DNA from: Acidimicrobiales bacterium
Lineage (GTDB): Bacteria > Actinomycetota > Acidimicrobiia > Acidimicrobiales > Ilumatobacteraceae
Direction of reading: 5' to 3'
NCBI GenBank assembly: GCA_030833305.1
Contig: JAURHL010000073.1
Span: 1 to 9,151 of the forward strand
Length of the DNA stretch: 9,151 bases
Below, in pieces: positions 1 through 6,191 of the stretch. The position numbers and the translations under genes were made by a program. The notes beneath the pieces were generated by a model. The model was given only the letters and a program-made list of their open reading frames with translations, searched no databases and was not told the DNA's origin. Position 1 is the first letter of the stretch, and each line of letters starts with the position of its first letter.

Positions 1-666
1 CCATTCGATGCTCTTCTGGCCCAGACCCGGGGTCGGGTACGAATAGTGGACCTTGTCCCCCACCCGCAACCAATGCTGGTGTCCGGTGCGCACGCACACG
101 ATGTCGCCGGGCATCACCGTGATCCCTCCGAGGGCCGCCGCCTTGTCCAGATCGTCCGCTCCGATGGCATACGCGTCGTCGAAGAAGTCGACGCCGTGCA
201 GACGGGCGATGTCGAGCAGGATTCCGCGCGACACCACGGGCCCCACCTTCTCGATACCAAGTTCGGTGCTGCCGGTTTCGTCGGTGGTGGTGTCGGACAG
301 GCCGTTGTACAGCAGTCCGTCGTAACCGACGTGTGCCAACGAATCCAGGTGCGTCGACGCTTGGACACCCATGGTCACCGCGTCGTCACTGGAGGTGAAG
401 TCGCCCGGGTCCCCCGACATCGAGTGATTCAGCGAGATCATCTTGCGTTCGGGGTTCACGCGGCCCGGGATGAACCCCAACTGCGGTCCGTCCTCGTCGA
501 AGGGATACGTGAGCGAGAACACCTTGCCCTGTCGGGCGGCGGCCATGCCACGGCGCACCGCCGCCTCGTCGATGAGGTTCAAGGTGCCCCGTCGGTCGTC
601 CGCGCCCCAGCGTCCCCAATTGGAGACGCGAGCCGCCATGTCGCGCAAGTAGTCGGGCATCGTCAT
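1..666 (-). CDS. Cyclase-family (kynurenine formamidase-like) metal-dependent hydrolase, C-terminus cut by window edge
   Basis: The reading frame stays open from the ATG at 666 to the window edge and gives 222 residues; the missing C-terminus is probably roughly 100 residues by analogy with longer actinobacterial members. The family (PF04199) contains metal-dependent amidases and hydrolases such as kynurenine formamidase and many uncharacterised ring-opening or closing enzymes. The metal-binding signature is visible as STHLDSLAH at residues 104-112, with H106, D108 and H112 as likely ligands. The typical RGILLDIARLHGVD core block lies at 147-160 and a PGD-VCVRTGH strand at 186-196. A GGGGAGG ribosome site seven bases upstream favours this ATG over the one two codons later. 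It lies 15 bases after the F420-type oxidoreductase gene, so the two probably share a transcript. The substrate cannot be told; the context suggests a catabolic intermediate, so I do not call it kynurenine formamidase. Confidence 0.88.
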   Translation of the reverse strand, partial: MTMPDYLRDMAARVSNWGRWGADDRRGTLNLIDEAAVRRGMAAARQGKVFSLTYPFDEDGPQLGFIPGRVNPERKMISLNHSMSGDPGDFTSSDDAVTMGVQASTHLDSLAHVGYDGLLYNGLSDTTTDETGSTELGIEKVGPVVSRGILLDIARLHGVDFFDDAYAIGADDLDKAAALGGITVMPGDIVCVRTGHQHWLRVGDKVHYSYPTPGLGQKSIEW

Positions 667-673
667 GTCGTCG

Positions 674-680
674 CCTCCCC
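674..680 (-). promoter_or_regulatory. Ribosome binding site of the cyclase-family gene
   Basis: Read on the minus strand this is GGGGAGG, seven bases before the ATG at 666. It decides between two in-frame ATGs (666 and 660) in favour of the first, and shows that this second gene of the leftward operon uses ordinary Shine-Dalgarno initiation, unlike the first gene. Confidence 0.7.
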
Positions 681-681
681 G

Positions 682-1722
682 TCAGCCGTACACCAACTCG
701 GCCATCGTGCGCAGAGTGTCGGGTGAACCACCGATGATCAGGGTGGTGACCTTGCTCTCCTTCCACGCGGCCAGGTCGTCGCGAATCTTGGCCGCCGGGC
801 CGACCAAACAAATCTCGTCCACCATTTCCTTGGGAACCGCGGCAATGGCCTCGGCTTGCTTGCCGTTCAGGAACAGGTTCTGGATCGTGTCGACGGCTTC
901 CTCATAACCGAGACGACGGAACACGTCGGCGTGGAAGTTCATCTCCTGGGCTCCCATTCCCCCGACGTACAGAGCGATGGTCGGACGCGCGCGGTTGTAC
1001 GCGGCTTCGATGTCGTCGTCGATGAAGGTGGTGGCCATGGCCAGGATCTCGAAGTCGTCGGGAGTGCGCCGCGCGCCCGGCCGCGCGAATCCCTCGGCCA
1101 GATGCTGGGCGTACATGCCCTCGTGACGAGGCGCGTAGAAGATGGGGAACCAACCGTCGGCGATCTCGGCCGCCAACGCCACGTTCTTCGGACCCTCGGC
1201 ACCCAAGAAGATGGGCAAGTCCGCTCGAACGGGGTGCGTCATCACGTTGAGGGCCTTGCCGAGACCCAAACCGTCCCGGGCCGGGATCGGGTACTCCGGT
1301 CCGGCATTGGAGAGACGCTCCTCGCGCTTCAGCACCTTGCGGATGATGTCGACGTACTCACGGGTGCGCGCCAAAGGCTTGTTGAAGCGCTGCCCGTACC
1401 AACCCTCCACCACTTGAGGTCCGCTGACGCCCAGACCCAGACAGAAACGACCGCCCGACAGGTGGTCCATGGTGATGGCCGCCATCGCGGTAGCCGTTGG
1501 TGTGCGCGCCGAGATCTGCACGATGTTGGTGGCGAGTCGCAGTTTCGTGGTTCCGGCACCCCACCATGCCAAGGGCGAAATGGCGTCGCTGCCCCACGAC
1601 TCCGCGGTGAAGACCGAGTCGTAGCCGAGGGCCTCGATCATCTTCAGGGTTTCGGGCACGCCGACCGGCATCGACCGGCCCCAATAGCCGATGTGCCAGC
1701 CGAGTTTCAGATCCGTCGTCAT
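682..1722 (-). CDS. LLM-class F420-dependent oxidoreductase, Rv3520c-like
   Basis: This 346-residue protein is a luciferase-like monooxygenase-fold (TIM barrel) enzyme of the type that uses coenzyme F420 as hydride carrier. Family blocks seen: the N-terminal GWHIGYWG at 8-15, ALGYDSVFTAESWGSDA at 31-47, the RLATNIVQISARTP strand at 62-75, the HLSGGRFCLGLGVSGPQVVEGWYG block at 87-110, and the C-terminal PAAKIRDDLAAWKESKVTTLI region at 309-329. The SGPQVVEGWYG block is what I associate with the Rv3520c subfamily, whose mycobacterial member lies in the cholesterol-catabolism region. It is probably a cytoplasmic enzyme. It heads a leftward operon with the cyclase-family gene and diverges from an acyl-CoA dehydrogenase operon, which fits catabolism of a ring-containing or branched acid. 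The start has no clear ribosome site. F420 rather than FMN use is inferred from the subfamily. Confidence 0.9.
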   Translation of the reverse strand: MTTDLKLGWHIGYWGRSMPVGVPETLKMIEALGYDSVFTAESWGSDAISPLAWWGAGTTKLRLATNIVQISARTPTATAMAAITMDHLSGGRFCLGLGVSGPQVVEGWYGQRFNKPLARTREYVDIIRKVLKREERLSNAGPEYPIPARDGLGLGKALNVMTHPVRADLPIFLGAEGPKNVALAAEIADGWFPIFYAPRHEGMYAQHLAEGFARPGARRTPDDFEILAMATTFIDDDIEAAYNRARPTIALYVGGMGAQEMNFHADVFRRLGYEEAVDTIQNLFLNGKQAEAIAAVPKEMVDEICLVGPAAKIRDDLAAWKESKVTTLIIGGSPDTLRTMAELVYG

Positions 1723-1731
1723 GAAAATTTG

Positions 1732-1737
1732 ACCCTA
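1732..1737 (-). promoter_or_regulatory. Candidate -10 element of the oxidoreductase/cyclase operon
   Basis: On the minus strand the hexamer is TAGGGT, matching the actinobacterial TANNNT -10 pattern, nine bases before the ATG at 1722. Transcription starting at the usual distance would leave almost no leader. No good -35 hexamer was found at the expected spacing, which is common in high-GC actinobacteria. This is a pattern match only. Confidence 0.4.
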
Positions 1738-1762
1738 GTTGGCAAGGGCATTTCCGGTGGTC

Positions 1763-1785
1763 TTCTGCTAGAACCGAAGCGAACC
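1763..1785 (+). promoter_or_regulatory. Possible operator/promoter region ahead of the acyl-CoA dehydrogenase operon
   Basis: Within the 79-base divergent intergenic region, a short inverted repeat TTCT-GCT-AGAA (1763-1773) adjoins a direct repeat GAACC at 1771-1775 and 1781-1785, spaced exactly ten bases apart. A TAGAAC hexamer at 1769-1774 could be a -10 element for the rightward operon, leaving a leader of about 20 bases with GGGGG (1792-1796) as a weak ribosome site. The arms are short, so this may be chance. It does not match the KstR operator as I remember it. Confidence 0.25.
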
Positions 1786-1801
1786 AAACCCGGGGGTCAG
1801 G

Positions 1802-2977
1802 ATGGAAATCGGATACACCGAAGAGCAGGACGCCATGCGCGCCGAGCTTCGCGGCTACTACGAGAAACTGCTGGACGAGGCCACCGTGGCCGAGCTCAAC
1901 ACCAGCCACGGCATCGGCAAGGCGCCCCGTCGCGTCTGGAAGCAGATGTGCGCCGACGGATGGGCGGGCATCGGGTGGCCCAAGGATTTCGGCGGCCAGG
2001 GTCGCAGCGCCATCGAACAGTTCATCTTCTTCGACGAGTCCATGCGCGCCGGTGCGCCGGTCCCGATGCTCAGCATCAACACGGTCGGCCCCACCATCAT
2101 GAACTTCGGCACCGACCAGCAGAAGGACTTCTTCCTGCCCAAGATCCTGGCCGGCGACATCCACTTCTGCATCGGCTACAGCGAGCCCAACGCCGGCACC
2201 GACCTCGCGTCGTTGCAAACCCGTGCCGTGCGCGACGGCGACGTGTACGTGGTCAACGGACAGAAGATGTGGACCTCGCTCTCGAGCGACGCCGATTACT
2301 GCTGGTTGGCCGTGCGCACCGACCCCGACGCCGCCAAGCACAAGGGCATCAGCATCCTGATCATGCCGATGAACACCCCCGGAATCACCCTGCAGAAGCT
2401 GAACCTCATCGGCGAGCACGACATCAACGCGATGTTCCTCGACGATGTGCGCATTCCGGTCGAGAACTGCGTCGGCGGAGAGAACAAGGGCTGGACCCTC
2501 ATCACCAACCAGTTGAACCATGAGCGCGTCACCTTGTGCTCCACCGGTGTGGTCGAGCGCGCGCTGGCCGACACGTTGGAATGGGCCAAGAAGACCAACC
2601 TGCCCGACGGTCGTCGCGTCGCCGATCAGGAGTGGGTGCAACTGAACCTGGCCCGCGTGCACGCCAAGCTCGACGTGTTGCGGCTCATGAACTGGCAATC
2701 CGCGTGGGAGGCCACGCAGGGCAAGCTCGACGTCGGACACTGTTCGTCCATCAAGGTGTACGGCACCGAGTTCTATCTCGAAGCCTTCCGTCTGCTGTTC
2801 GAGATCCTCGGACCTCCCGGATATCTGAAGCAGGGCACGCCGGGTTCGGTGTTGCGCGCGCGCCTCGAGAGCCTTTATCGCGGCATGTTGATCCTCACCT
2901 TCGGCGGTGGCACAAACGAGATGCAGCGCGACCTCATCACCATGTTCTCGCTCGGATTCCCGAGGGCGGCCCGCTGA
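1802..2977 (+). CDS. Acyl-CoA dehydrogenase, catalytic subunit of a probable two-gene (alpha/beta) enzyme
   Basis: This 391-residue flavoprotein oxidises an acyl-CoA to the 2,3-enoyl-CoA. It has the N-terminal helical domain (GWAGIGWPKDFGGQG, 53-67), the middle beta-barrel with the FAD/substrate loop (CIGYSEPNAGTDLASL, 123-138, and VNGQKMWTS, 151-159) and the C-terminal helical domain ending in FGGGTNEMQRDLI (367-379). The usual catalytic glutamate near the C-terminus (the YEGT position of medium-chain enzymes) is replaced by glycine here. Glu241 in LNHERVTL sits instead at the position used by isovaleryl-CoA dehydrogenase and by the catalytic partner of the mycobacterial steroid enzymes such as FadE26 of FadE26-FadE27. 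The stop codon overlaps the next dehydrogenase gene by one base, which supports a heteromeric complex. The ATG at 1802 follows a weak GGGGG site. Substrate unknown; a bulky side-chain CoA ester is likely by analogy. Confidence 0.93.
   Translation: MEIGYTEEQDAMRAELRGYYEKLLDEATVAELNTSHGIGKAPRRVWKQMCADGWAGIGWPKDFGGQGRSAIEQFIFFDESMRAGAPVPMLSINTVGPTIMNFGTDQQKDFFLPKILAGDIHFCIGYSEPNAGTDLASLQTRAVRDGDVYVVNGQKMWTSLSSDADYCWLAVRTDPDAAKHKGISILIMPMNTPGITLQKLNLIGEHDINAMFLDDVRIPVENCVGGENKGWTLITNQLNHERVTLCSTGVVERALADTLEWAKKTNLPDGRRVADQEWVQLNLARVHAKLDVLRLMNWQSAWEATQGKLDVGHCSSIKVYGTEFYLEAFRLLFEILGPPGYLKQGTPGSVLRARLESLYRGMLILTFGGGTNEMQRDLITMFSLGFPRAAR
2962..2966 (+). promoter_or_regulatory. Ribosome binding site of the second acyl-CoA dehydrogenase gene
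   Basis: GAGGG lies ten bases before the ATG at 2977, inside the end of the preceding gene. It supports starting the second subunit at this ATG, which overlaps the previous stop by one base, although the frame remains open for more than 400 bases upstream. Confidence 0.5.
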
Positions 2978-4023
2978 TGGACTTCTCACTGAGCTCCGAT
3001 CAGAACGAACTGCGTTCGCTGGCCCGCCAGATCCTGAGCGACACCTGCACCACCGAACACCTGAAGGCGGTCGCCGCCACCGAGAGCGGCACCGACCTCG
3101 CGTTGTGGCGCACCCTCGCCGACGCCGGCCTGGTGGGCATCGCGTTGCCCGAGTCGGTGGGTGGCGGTGGCATGGGCATTATCGAAGCCTCCGTGGTGCT
3201 GGAGGAGATCGGTCGCGTCGCCGCACCGGTTCCCGCTCTCGCCGTGATGGCCCTGGCCGCACCGGCCTTGGCCGACTACCCCGAGTTGCTCGCCGGTGTC
3301 GCCAGCGGAGAGGTCATCGTCAGCGCGGCCATCCACGAACCGGTGGGTGACGCCTTCACGCCGGCCACCGTGGTGGAAAACGGCAAGATCACGGGAACCA
3401 AGGTCTGCGTGCCGCACGGTCTCCTCGCCAAGTGCTTCGTCGTCACCGCCGCCGACGGTCTGTACTGCGTCGAGGCCGACGATCCGAAGGTGACGATCAC
3501 CCGACAGGACACCACGTCGGGCGTTCCCGATGCCATGGTCGAGTTCAACGGCGCGTCGGTGAAGTGCCTGGGGAACCCCGGCGCGACGCACGCCATGTTG
3601 AACCGCGGCATCTCGGCCGCGACCATCATGACGTCGGGCGCTTGTCAGGCCGCACTGTTGTTGATGGCCGAGTACACCAAGGGCCGCCAACAGTTCGACA
3701 AGATCATCGCCTCGTTCCAGGCGGTCTCGCAGCGCGCCGGTGACGCCTACATCGACACCGAGGGCGTCCGCCTCACCGCGTGGCAGGCCGCGTGGCGATT
3801 GAGCGAGGGTCTGCCCGCGGACGAAGCGTTGCTGTCAGCGAAGTTCTGGTCCGCCGAAGGTGGCTGGCGCGTCATGCACGGCGCCCACCACGTTCACGGT
3901 GGCGTGGGTGTGGACCGTGATTACCCGTTGCACCGCTTCTTCTTGTTGCACAAGCAGCTCGAGTTGCAGCTGGGCTCCACCCAGCCCAGCTTGGCCCGCC
4001 TGGGCCGACTGCTCGTGGGCTGA
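2977..4023 (+). CDS. Acyl-CoA dehydrogenase-like partner subunit without the catalytic glutamate
   Basis: The 348-residue product is a shorter acyl-CoA dehydrogenase-fold protein. It has the N-terminal helix bundle (SLSSDQNELRSLARQIL, 4-20; GLVGIALPESVGGGGMG, 51-67), a reduced middle domain, and a well-kept C-terminal FAD-contacting region: YTKGRQQFDKIIASFQAVSQ (233-252) and HVHGGVGVDRDYPLHRFF (305-322). Neither usual position for the catalytic base carries glutamate: the helix preceding 220 reads NRGISAATIM, and the C-terminal segment has no YEG-type motif. This is the pattern of the beta subunit in actinobacterial alpha2beta2 steroid acyl-CoA dehydrogenases, which supplies FAD contacts while the partner supplies the base. 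ATG overlaps the previous TGA by one base (TGATG), favouring coupled translation. The true start is fixed by the overlap, the GAGGG site and the family N-terminus, although the frame is open further upstream. Confidence 0.9.
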   Translation: MDFSLSSDQNELRSLARQILSDTCTTEHLKAVAATESGTDLALWRTLADAGLVGIALPESVGGGGMGIIEASVVLEEIGRVAAPVPALAVMALAAPALADYPELLAGVASGEVIVSAAIHEPVGDAFTPATVVENGKITGTKVCVPHGLLAKCFVVTAADGLYCVEADDPKVTITRQDTTSGVPDAMVEFNGASVKCLGNPGATHAMLNRGISAATIMTSGACQAALLLMAEYTKGRQQFDKIIASFQAVSQRAGDAYIDTEGVRLTAWQAAWRLSEGLPADEALLSAKFWSAEGGWRVMHGAHHVHGGVGVDRDYPLHRFFLLHKQLELQLGSTQPSLARLGRLLVG

Positions 4024-4028
4024 GTCTC

Positions 4029-4709
4029 GTGGCGCAACCGACACCCAATCCTCGTCCGATCCTGCCCGATAATCCGGATCTTCTGCCCATCCACACGCGC
4101 AATTACGAGGTGCGCGCGTTCAAGGTGAGCGACACCGAGATCCTCTTGTGGGGTGCCGTGCGCGACGACAAGCCGGCCGGCATGTACGTGATGGACGACC
4201 CGGAACCACTCACCATTCATCACATGGTCGTGCAGTTGCGGGTGTCGTTCCCGATGATGGAGATCATCGACGCCTCGGCCGAACTGAAGGAGTTCCCGCA
4301 TCACGAGTGCCCGGGTATCGGCATCAAGTACAAGCAGCTCGTGGGTCTGTCCATCGCGCGCGGGTTCACCCACAAGGTGCGCGAACTGTTCGGCGGCCCG
4401 AGAGGTTGCACCCACACCACCGCGTTGCTGCAGGCGATGGGTCCGGTGGCAATTCAGTGCGGCTGGAGCATGCGGGTGTTGAAGATGACCGAGTCGGCCG
4501 CCTCGGGCGCACCCAAACCGGAGTTCAGCCCGGAGTCCCGCGAGATGGCCTTCAAGTCCAACTTGAACACCTGCCACATCTGGGACGAAGAGGGCGAACA
4601 CGTCCGCACCATTCGCGCCGGTGGCGACATTGGTGCTCCGCTGTCGGTGACGAAGAGATTGATCAAACTCGGACGAGATCCCGAGGAGTGGAACCGCATC
4701 CGCGGCTGA
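4029..4709 (+). CDS. DUF2889-domain protein of unknown function
   Basis: The 226-residue product matches my memory of the DUF2889 family (PF11136). Seen are an N-terminal IHTRNYEVRAF strand (21-31), a LLWGAVRDDKPAG segment (39-51), the LTIHHMVVQLRVSF block (61-74), C94 in HHECPG, the GLSIARGFTHKVRELFGG stretch (106-123), GCTHTTALL (126-134) and TCHIW near the end (181-185). The conserved His and Cys residues (H64/H65, C94, C127, H129, C182) could bind metal or form an active site, but no activity is established to my knowledge. There is no signal peptide or membrane helix, so it is probably cytosolic. It starts at a GTG five bases after the dehydrogenase partner gene, so it is almost certainly in the same operon. 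A role beside the acyl-CoA dehydrogenase, perhaps on the same CoA ester, is inference. The start codon is less certain, since no strong ribosome site is seen. Confidence 0.82.
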   Translation: MAQPTPNPRPILPDNPDLLPIHTRNYEVRAFKVSDTEILLWGAVRDDKPAGMYVMDDPEPLTIHHMVVQLRVSFPMMEIIDASAELKEFPHHECPGIGIKYKQLVGLSIARGFTHKVRELFGGPRGCTHTTALLQAMGPVAIQCGWSMRVLKMTESAASGAPKPEFSPESREMAFKSNLNTCHIWDEEGEHVRTIRAGGDIGAPLSVTKRLIKLGRDPEEWNRIRG

Positions 4710-4715
4710 GCGGAT
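4698..4715. terminator. Short inverted repeat between convergent genes, possible weak bidirectional terminator
   Basis: ATCCGC and GCGGAT form a perfect six-base inverted repeat around the six-base loop GGCTGA. The loop contains the stop of the DUF2889 gene, and the right arm ends at the first base of the LCP gene's reverse-strand stop. There is no T-run on either side, so it is not a classical intrinsic terminator. With only five bases between two convergent stops there is no other visible terminator, and the transcripts may overlap. Confidence 0.3.
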
Positions 4716-6112
4716 CAGGCGTACGGAAAATCGACGTTCTCGGCCAACGCGTACTGGACGGCGTCGATCAGCGTGGCGATGTCCTCGAAGTCGGGACTCC
4801 CCGTGTTCACCAGTGGCGGTGCGAGTCCGATCGACTCCTTCACCGCGGCGCCATCCTGCAACCGCTCGACGAGGAACGAGAACTCGTCGGTGTTCAACGA
4901 GGTGCGAACCGTCCACCGCATGACCTCGGCGAGATCGGGGAACTTGCGCAAAACGTCGGCTCCGGATGCCTGAGCCGCCAAAGCCGCCAGGAGTTGTCGT
5001 TGACGACCCATGCGCCCGTAGTCACTGTCGCCACTTCGCGAACGGGCGAATCCGAGAGCGACCGTGCCGTCCATCTCCACCTCGCCGGGCCCGATGTACG
5101 ACGGATAGTCGTGCTTGGCCCCCGGCACGTTTCCGGGCATCGGGACTCGTTCATCGAGCGTGAGCGTCACCCCACCCATGACGTCCACCAGTTCGAGGAA
5201 GCCCTGCATGTTGACCAACACGTAGTCGTCGATGGTCAGATCGAACGAGTAACTGAGTCCGCTGGCCAATGCCACGGCCTCGGGCTGCAATTCCCCTCGC
5301 GCGTATGTGGCGGCGATCTCCTCGTGGGTGAAGACGTACGGATAGATCGCGTTGGCCAGCCCGTCGAAACCCTTCGGGAATTCCTCGGCCATGGCCGAAC
5401 CCGGAGGAAAACGCACCACGTTCAAGTTACGCGGGACCGACACCATGGCGATACGCCCGGAGTCGCGATGAATGATGACCAGGATCATGGAGTCGGTTCG
5501 CATGGCCCATCGACCCGGGCCCTCGTCGCCTCCGAGCAACAACACCGTGGTGAACTCGTCCTCGTTCGCGTCATCGAGGGCGTCGGCCAAGGGGTCGGAA
5601 CTTCCCGATGACACGAACACATCGGCGATCACGCTCGACAGATCGTGCACACGGGTGACGGCATAGGCGGTCGGCACCAGCAACGTCATCACTCCCAAGA
5701 CCGCGAGCGAGGTGGCCAATCGCCTTGGAGACTCGGGGACTCGCGCTCGCACCGCTTCCACCACCGCCACCATTCGGGTGAGGACGAACAGAACCCCCAC
5801 CACCTCGAAAGCTCGCAACACGTTTCGATCGAGGACCAGACTGGTGATCTCGTCCCGGCGAATCACCAGAACCACGAAAACAGCGATGGGGAGAGCCACA
5901 CCGCACGACAAAAGGGCGAGTGACAGGGCCCGCCGGCGGAAATACGAGGGTGCGCCGGGAAGTACCAGCCCCGTGACAACCGACCACGAAGGTCCGCGCG
6001 TGGACCCACTGGGCGTCGACGTACCCGGATCCGACGTGTCGGTCGTGGCCCCATCGCTCACCGACAATTCAGCCAGTCGACGTAGCGCCTTCGGATCGGA
6101 CTTCTTCGGCAC
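4715..6112 (-). CDS. LytR-CpsA-Psr (LCP) family membrane protein, probable cell-wall glycopolymer transferase
   Basis: LCP proteins transfer undecaprenyl-linked glycopolymers such as teichoic acid, arabinogalactan or capsule to peptidoglycan, outside the membrane. The 465-residue product has a polar N-terminal tail (1-58), three predicted membrane helices (about 62-85, 97-118 and 134-153) and an extracellular LCP domain (about 189-380). Key residues visible: D196 in LLLGGDEG, R205 and D207 in MRTDSMI, R228 in SVPRN, R357 and R359 in ARSRSGDSDYGR, and R370-Q371. These are the pyrophosphate and Mg-binding positions of the family. Asn229 replaces the usual aspartate of the PRD motif. Three N-terminal helices, rather than one, occur in some actinobacterial members. 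Start is GTG; a TAGGGT hexamer six bases upstream suggests a leaderless message. The gene is convergent with the DUF2889 gene and divergent from the hydrolase/desaturase pair, so no functional link is implied. Confidence 0.9.
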   Translation of the reverse strand: MPKKSDPKALRRLAELSVSDGATTDTSDPGTSTPSGSTRGPSWSVVTGLVLPGAPSYFRRRALSLALLSCGVALPIAVFVVLVIRRDEITSLVLDRNVLRAFEVVGVLFVLTRMVAVVEAVRARVPESPRRLATSLAVLGVMTLLVPTAYAVTRVHDLSSVIADVFVSSGSSDPLADALDDANEDEFTTVLLLGGDEGPGRWAMRTDSMILVIIHRDSGRIAMVSVPRNLNVVRFPPGSAMAEEFPKGFDGLANAIYPYVFTHEEIAATYARGELQPEAVALASGLSYSFDLTIDDYVLVNMQGFLELVDVMGGVTLTLDERVPMPGNVPGAKHDYPSYIGPGEVEMDGTVALGFARSRSGDSDYGRMGRQRQLLAALAAQASGADVLRKFPDLAEVMRWTVRTSLNTDEFSFLVERLQDGAAVKESIGLAPPLVNTGSPDFEDIATLIDAVQYALAENVDFPYA

Positions 6113-6118
6113 GCGGAA

Positions 6119-6124
6119 ACCCTA
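6119..6124 (-). promoter_or_regulatory. Candidate -10 element of the LCP gene (leaderless start)
   Basis: Minus-strand TAGGGT lies six bases before the GTG at 6112, the normal distance from a -10 element to the first transcribed base. The message would therefore begin at the start codon. There is no Shine-Dalgarno sequence in the bases between, consistent with leaderless translation. Confidence 0.45.
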
Positions 6125-6154
6125 CGGCTCTCGAGCGCCTCCATCCCGTCACCC

Positions 6155-6182
6155 CTCGCAATACGACGTCTCGTCGTGCGAG
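6155..6182. repeat. Imperfect inverted repeat in the divergent LCP / hydrolase intergenic region
   Basis: The left arm CTCGC (6155-6159), a three-base bulge AAT, then ACGACG (6163-6168) face CGTCGT (6172-6177) and GCGAG (6178-6182) around the loop TCT. This gives eleven paired bases in a 79-base intergenic region. The repeat ends ten bases before the hydrolase GTG, so it overlaps the position of that gene's promoter. It could be an operator for one or both divergent genes, or a hairpin in a longer leader if transcription starts upstream. No matching regulator is encoded in the window. Confidence 0.45.
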
Positions 6183-6191
6183 AATCGAGGT

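Noticed and set aside
1723..1801. KstR-type steroid regulator operator in the divergent region
   Set aside because: I looked for an AAC..GTT palindrome of the TNNAACNNGTTNNA type and did not find it. The repeats present have a different sequence.
856..2523. 555-codon open frame on the plus strand across the oxidoreductase and the dehydrogenase start
   Set aside because: It crosses two well-supported genes on different strands and the intergenic region, and its product is rich in R, H and G without motifs.
2536..2976. Upstream extension of the second dehydrogenase subunit
   Set aside because: It overlaps the first subunit in another frame and is arginine-rich. The family N-terminus begins at the ATG at 2977 with a ribosome site.
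1358..2989. 543-codon open frame on the minus strand opposite the first dehydrogenase
   Set aside because: The opposite strand encodes a clear acyl-CoA dehydrogenase with family motifs throughout. The antisense product is low-complexity, rich in H, V, G and D, and resembles no family; it is a high-GC shadow.
4148..5611. 487-codon open frame across the convergent DUF2889 and LCP genes
   Set aside because: It spans two recognised genes in another frame or strand. Its composition is that of out-of-frame GC-rich DNA.
5712..6191. Long upstream extension of the metallo-hydrolase
   Set aside because: The extension is antisense to the LCP gene's N-terminal region, and the translated sequence is R/T/S-rich with no family similarity. 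The fold begins just after 6192.
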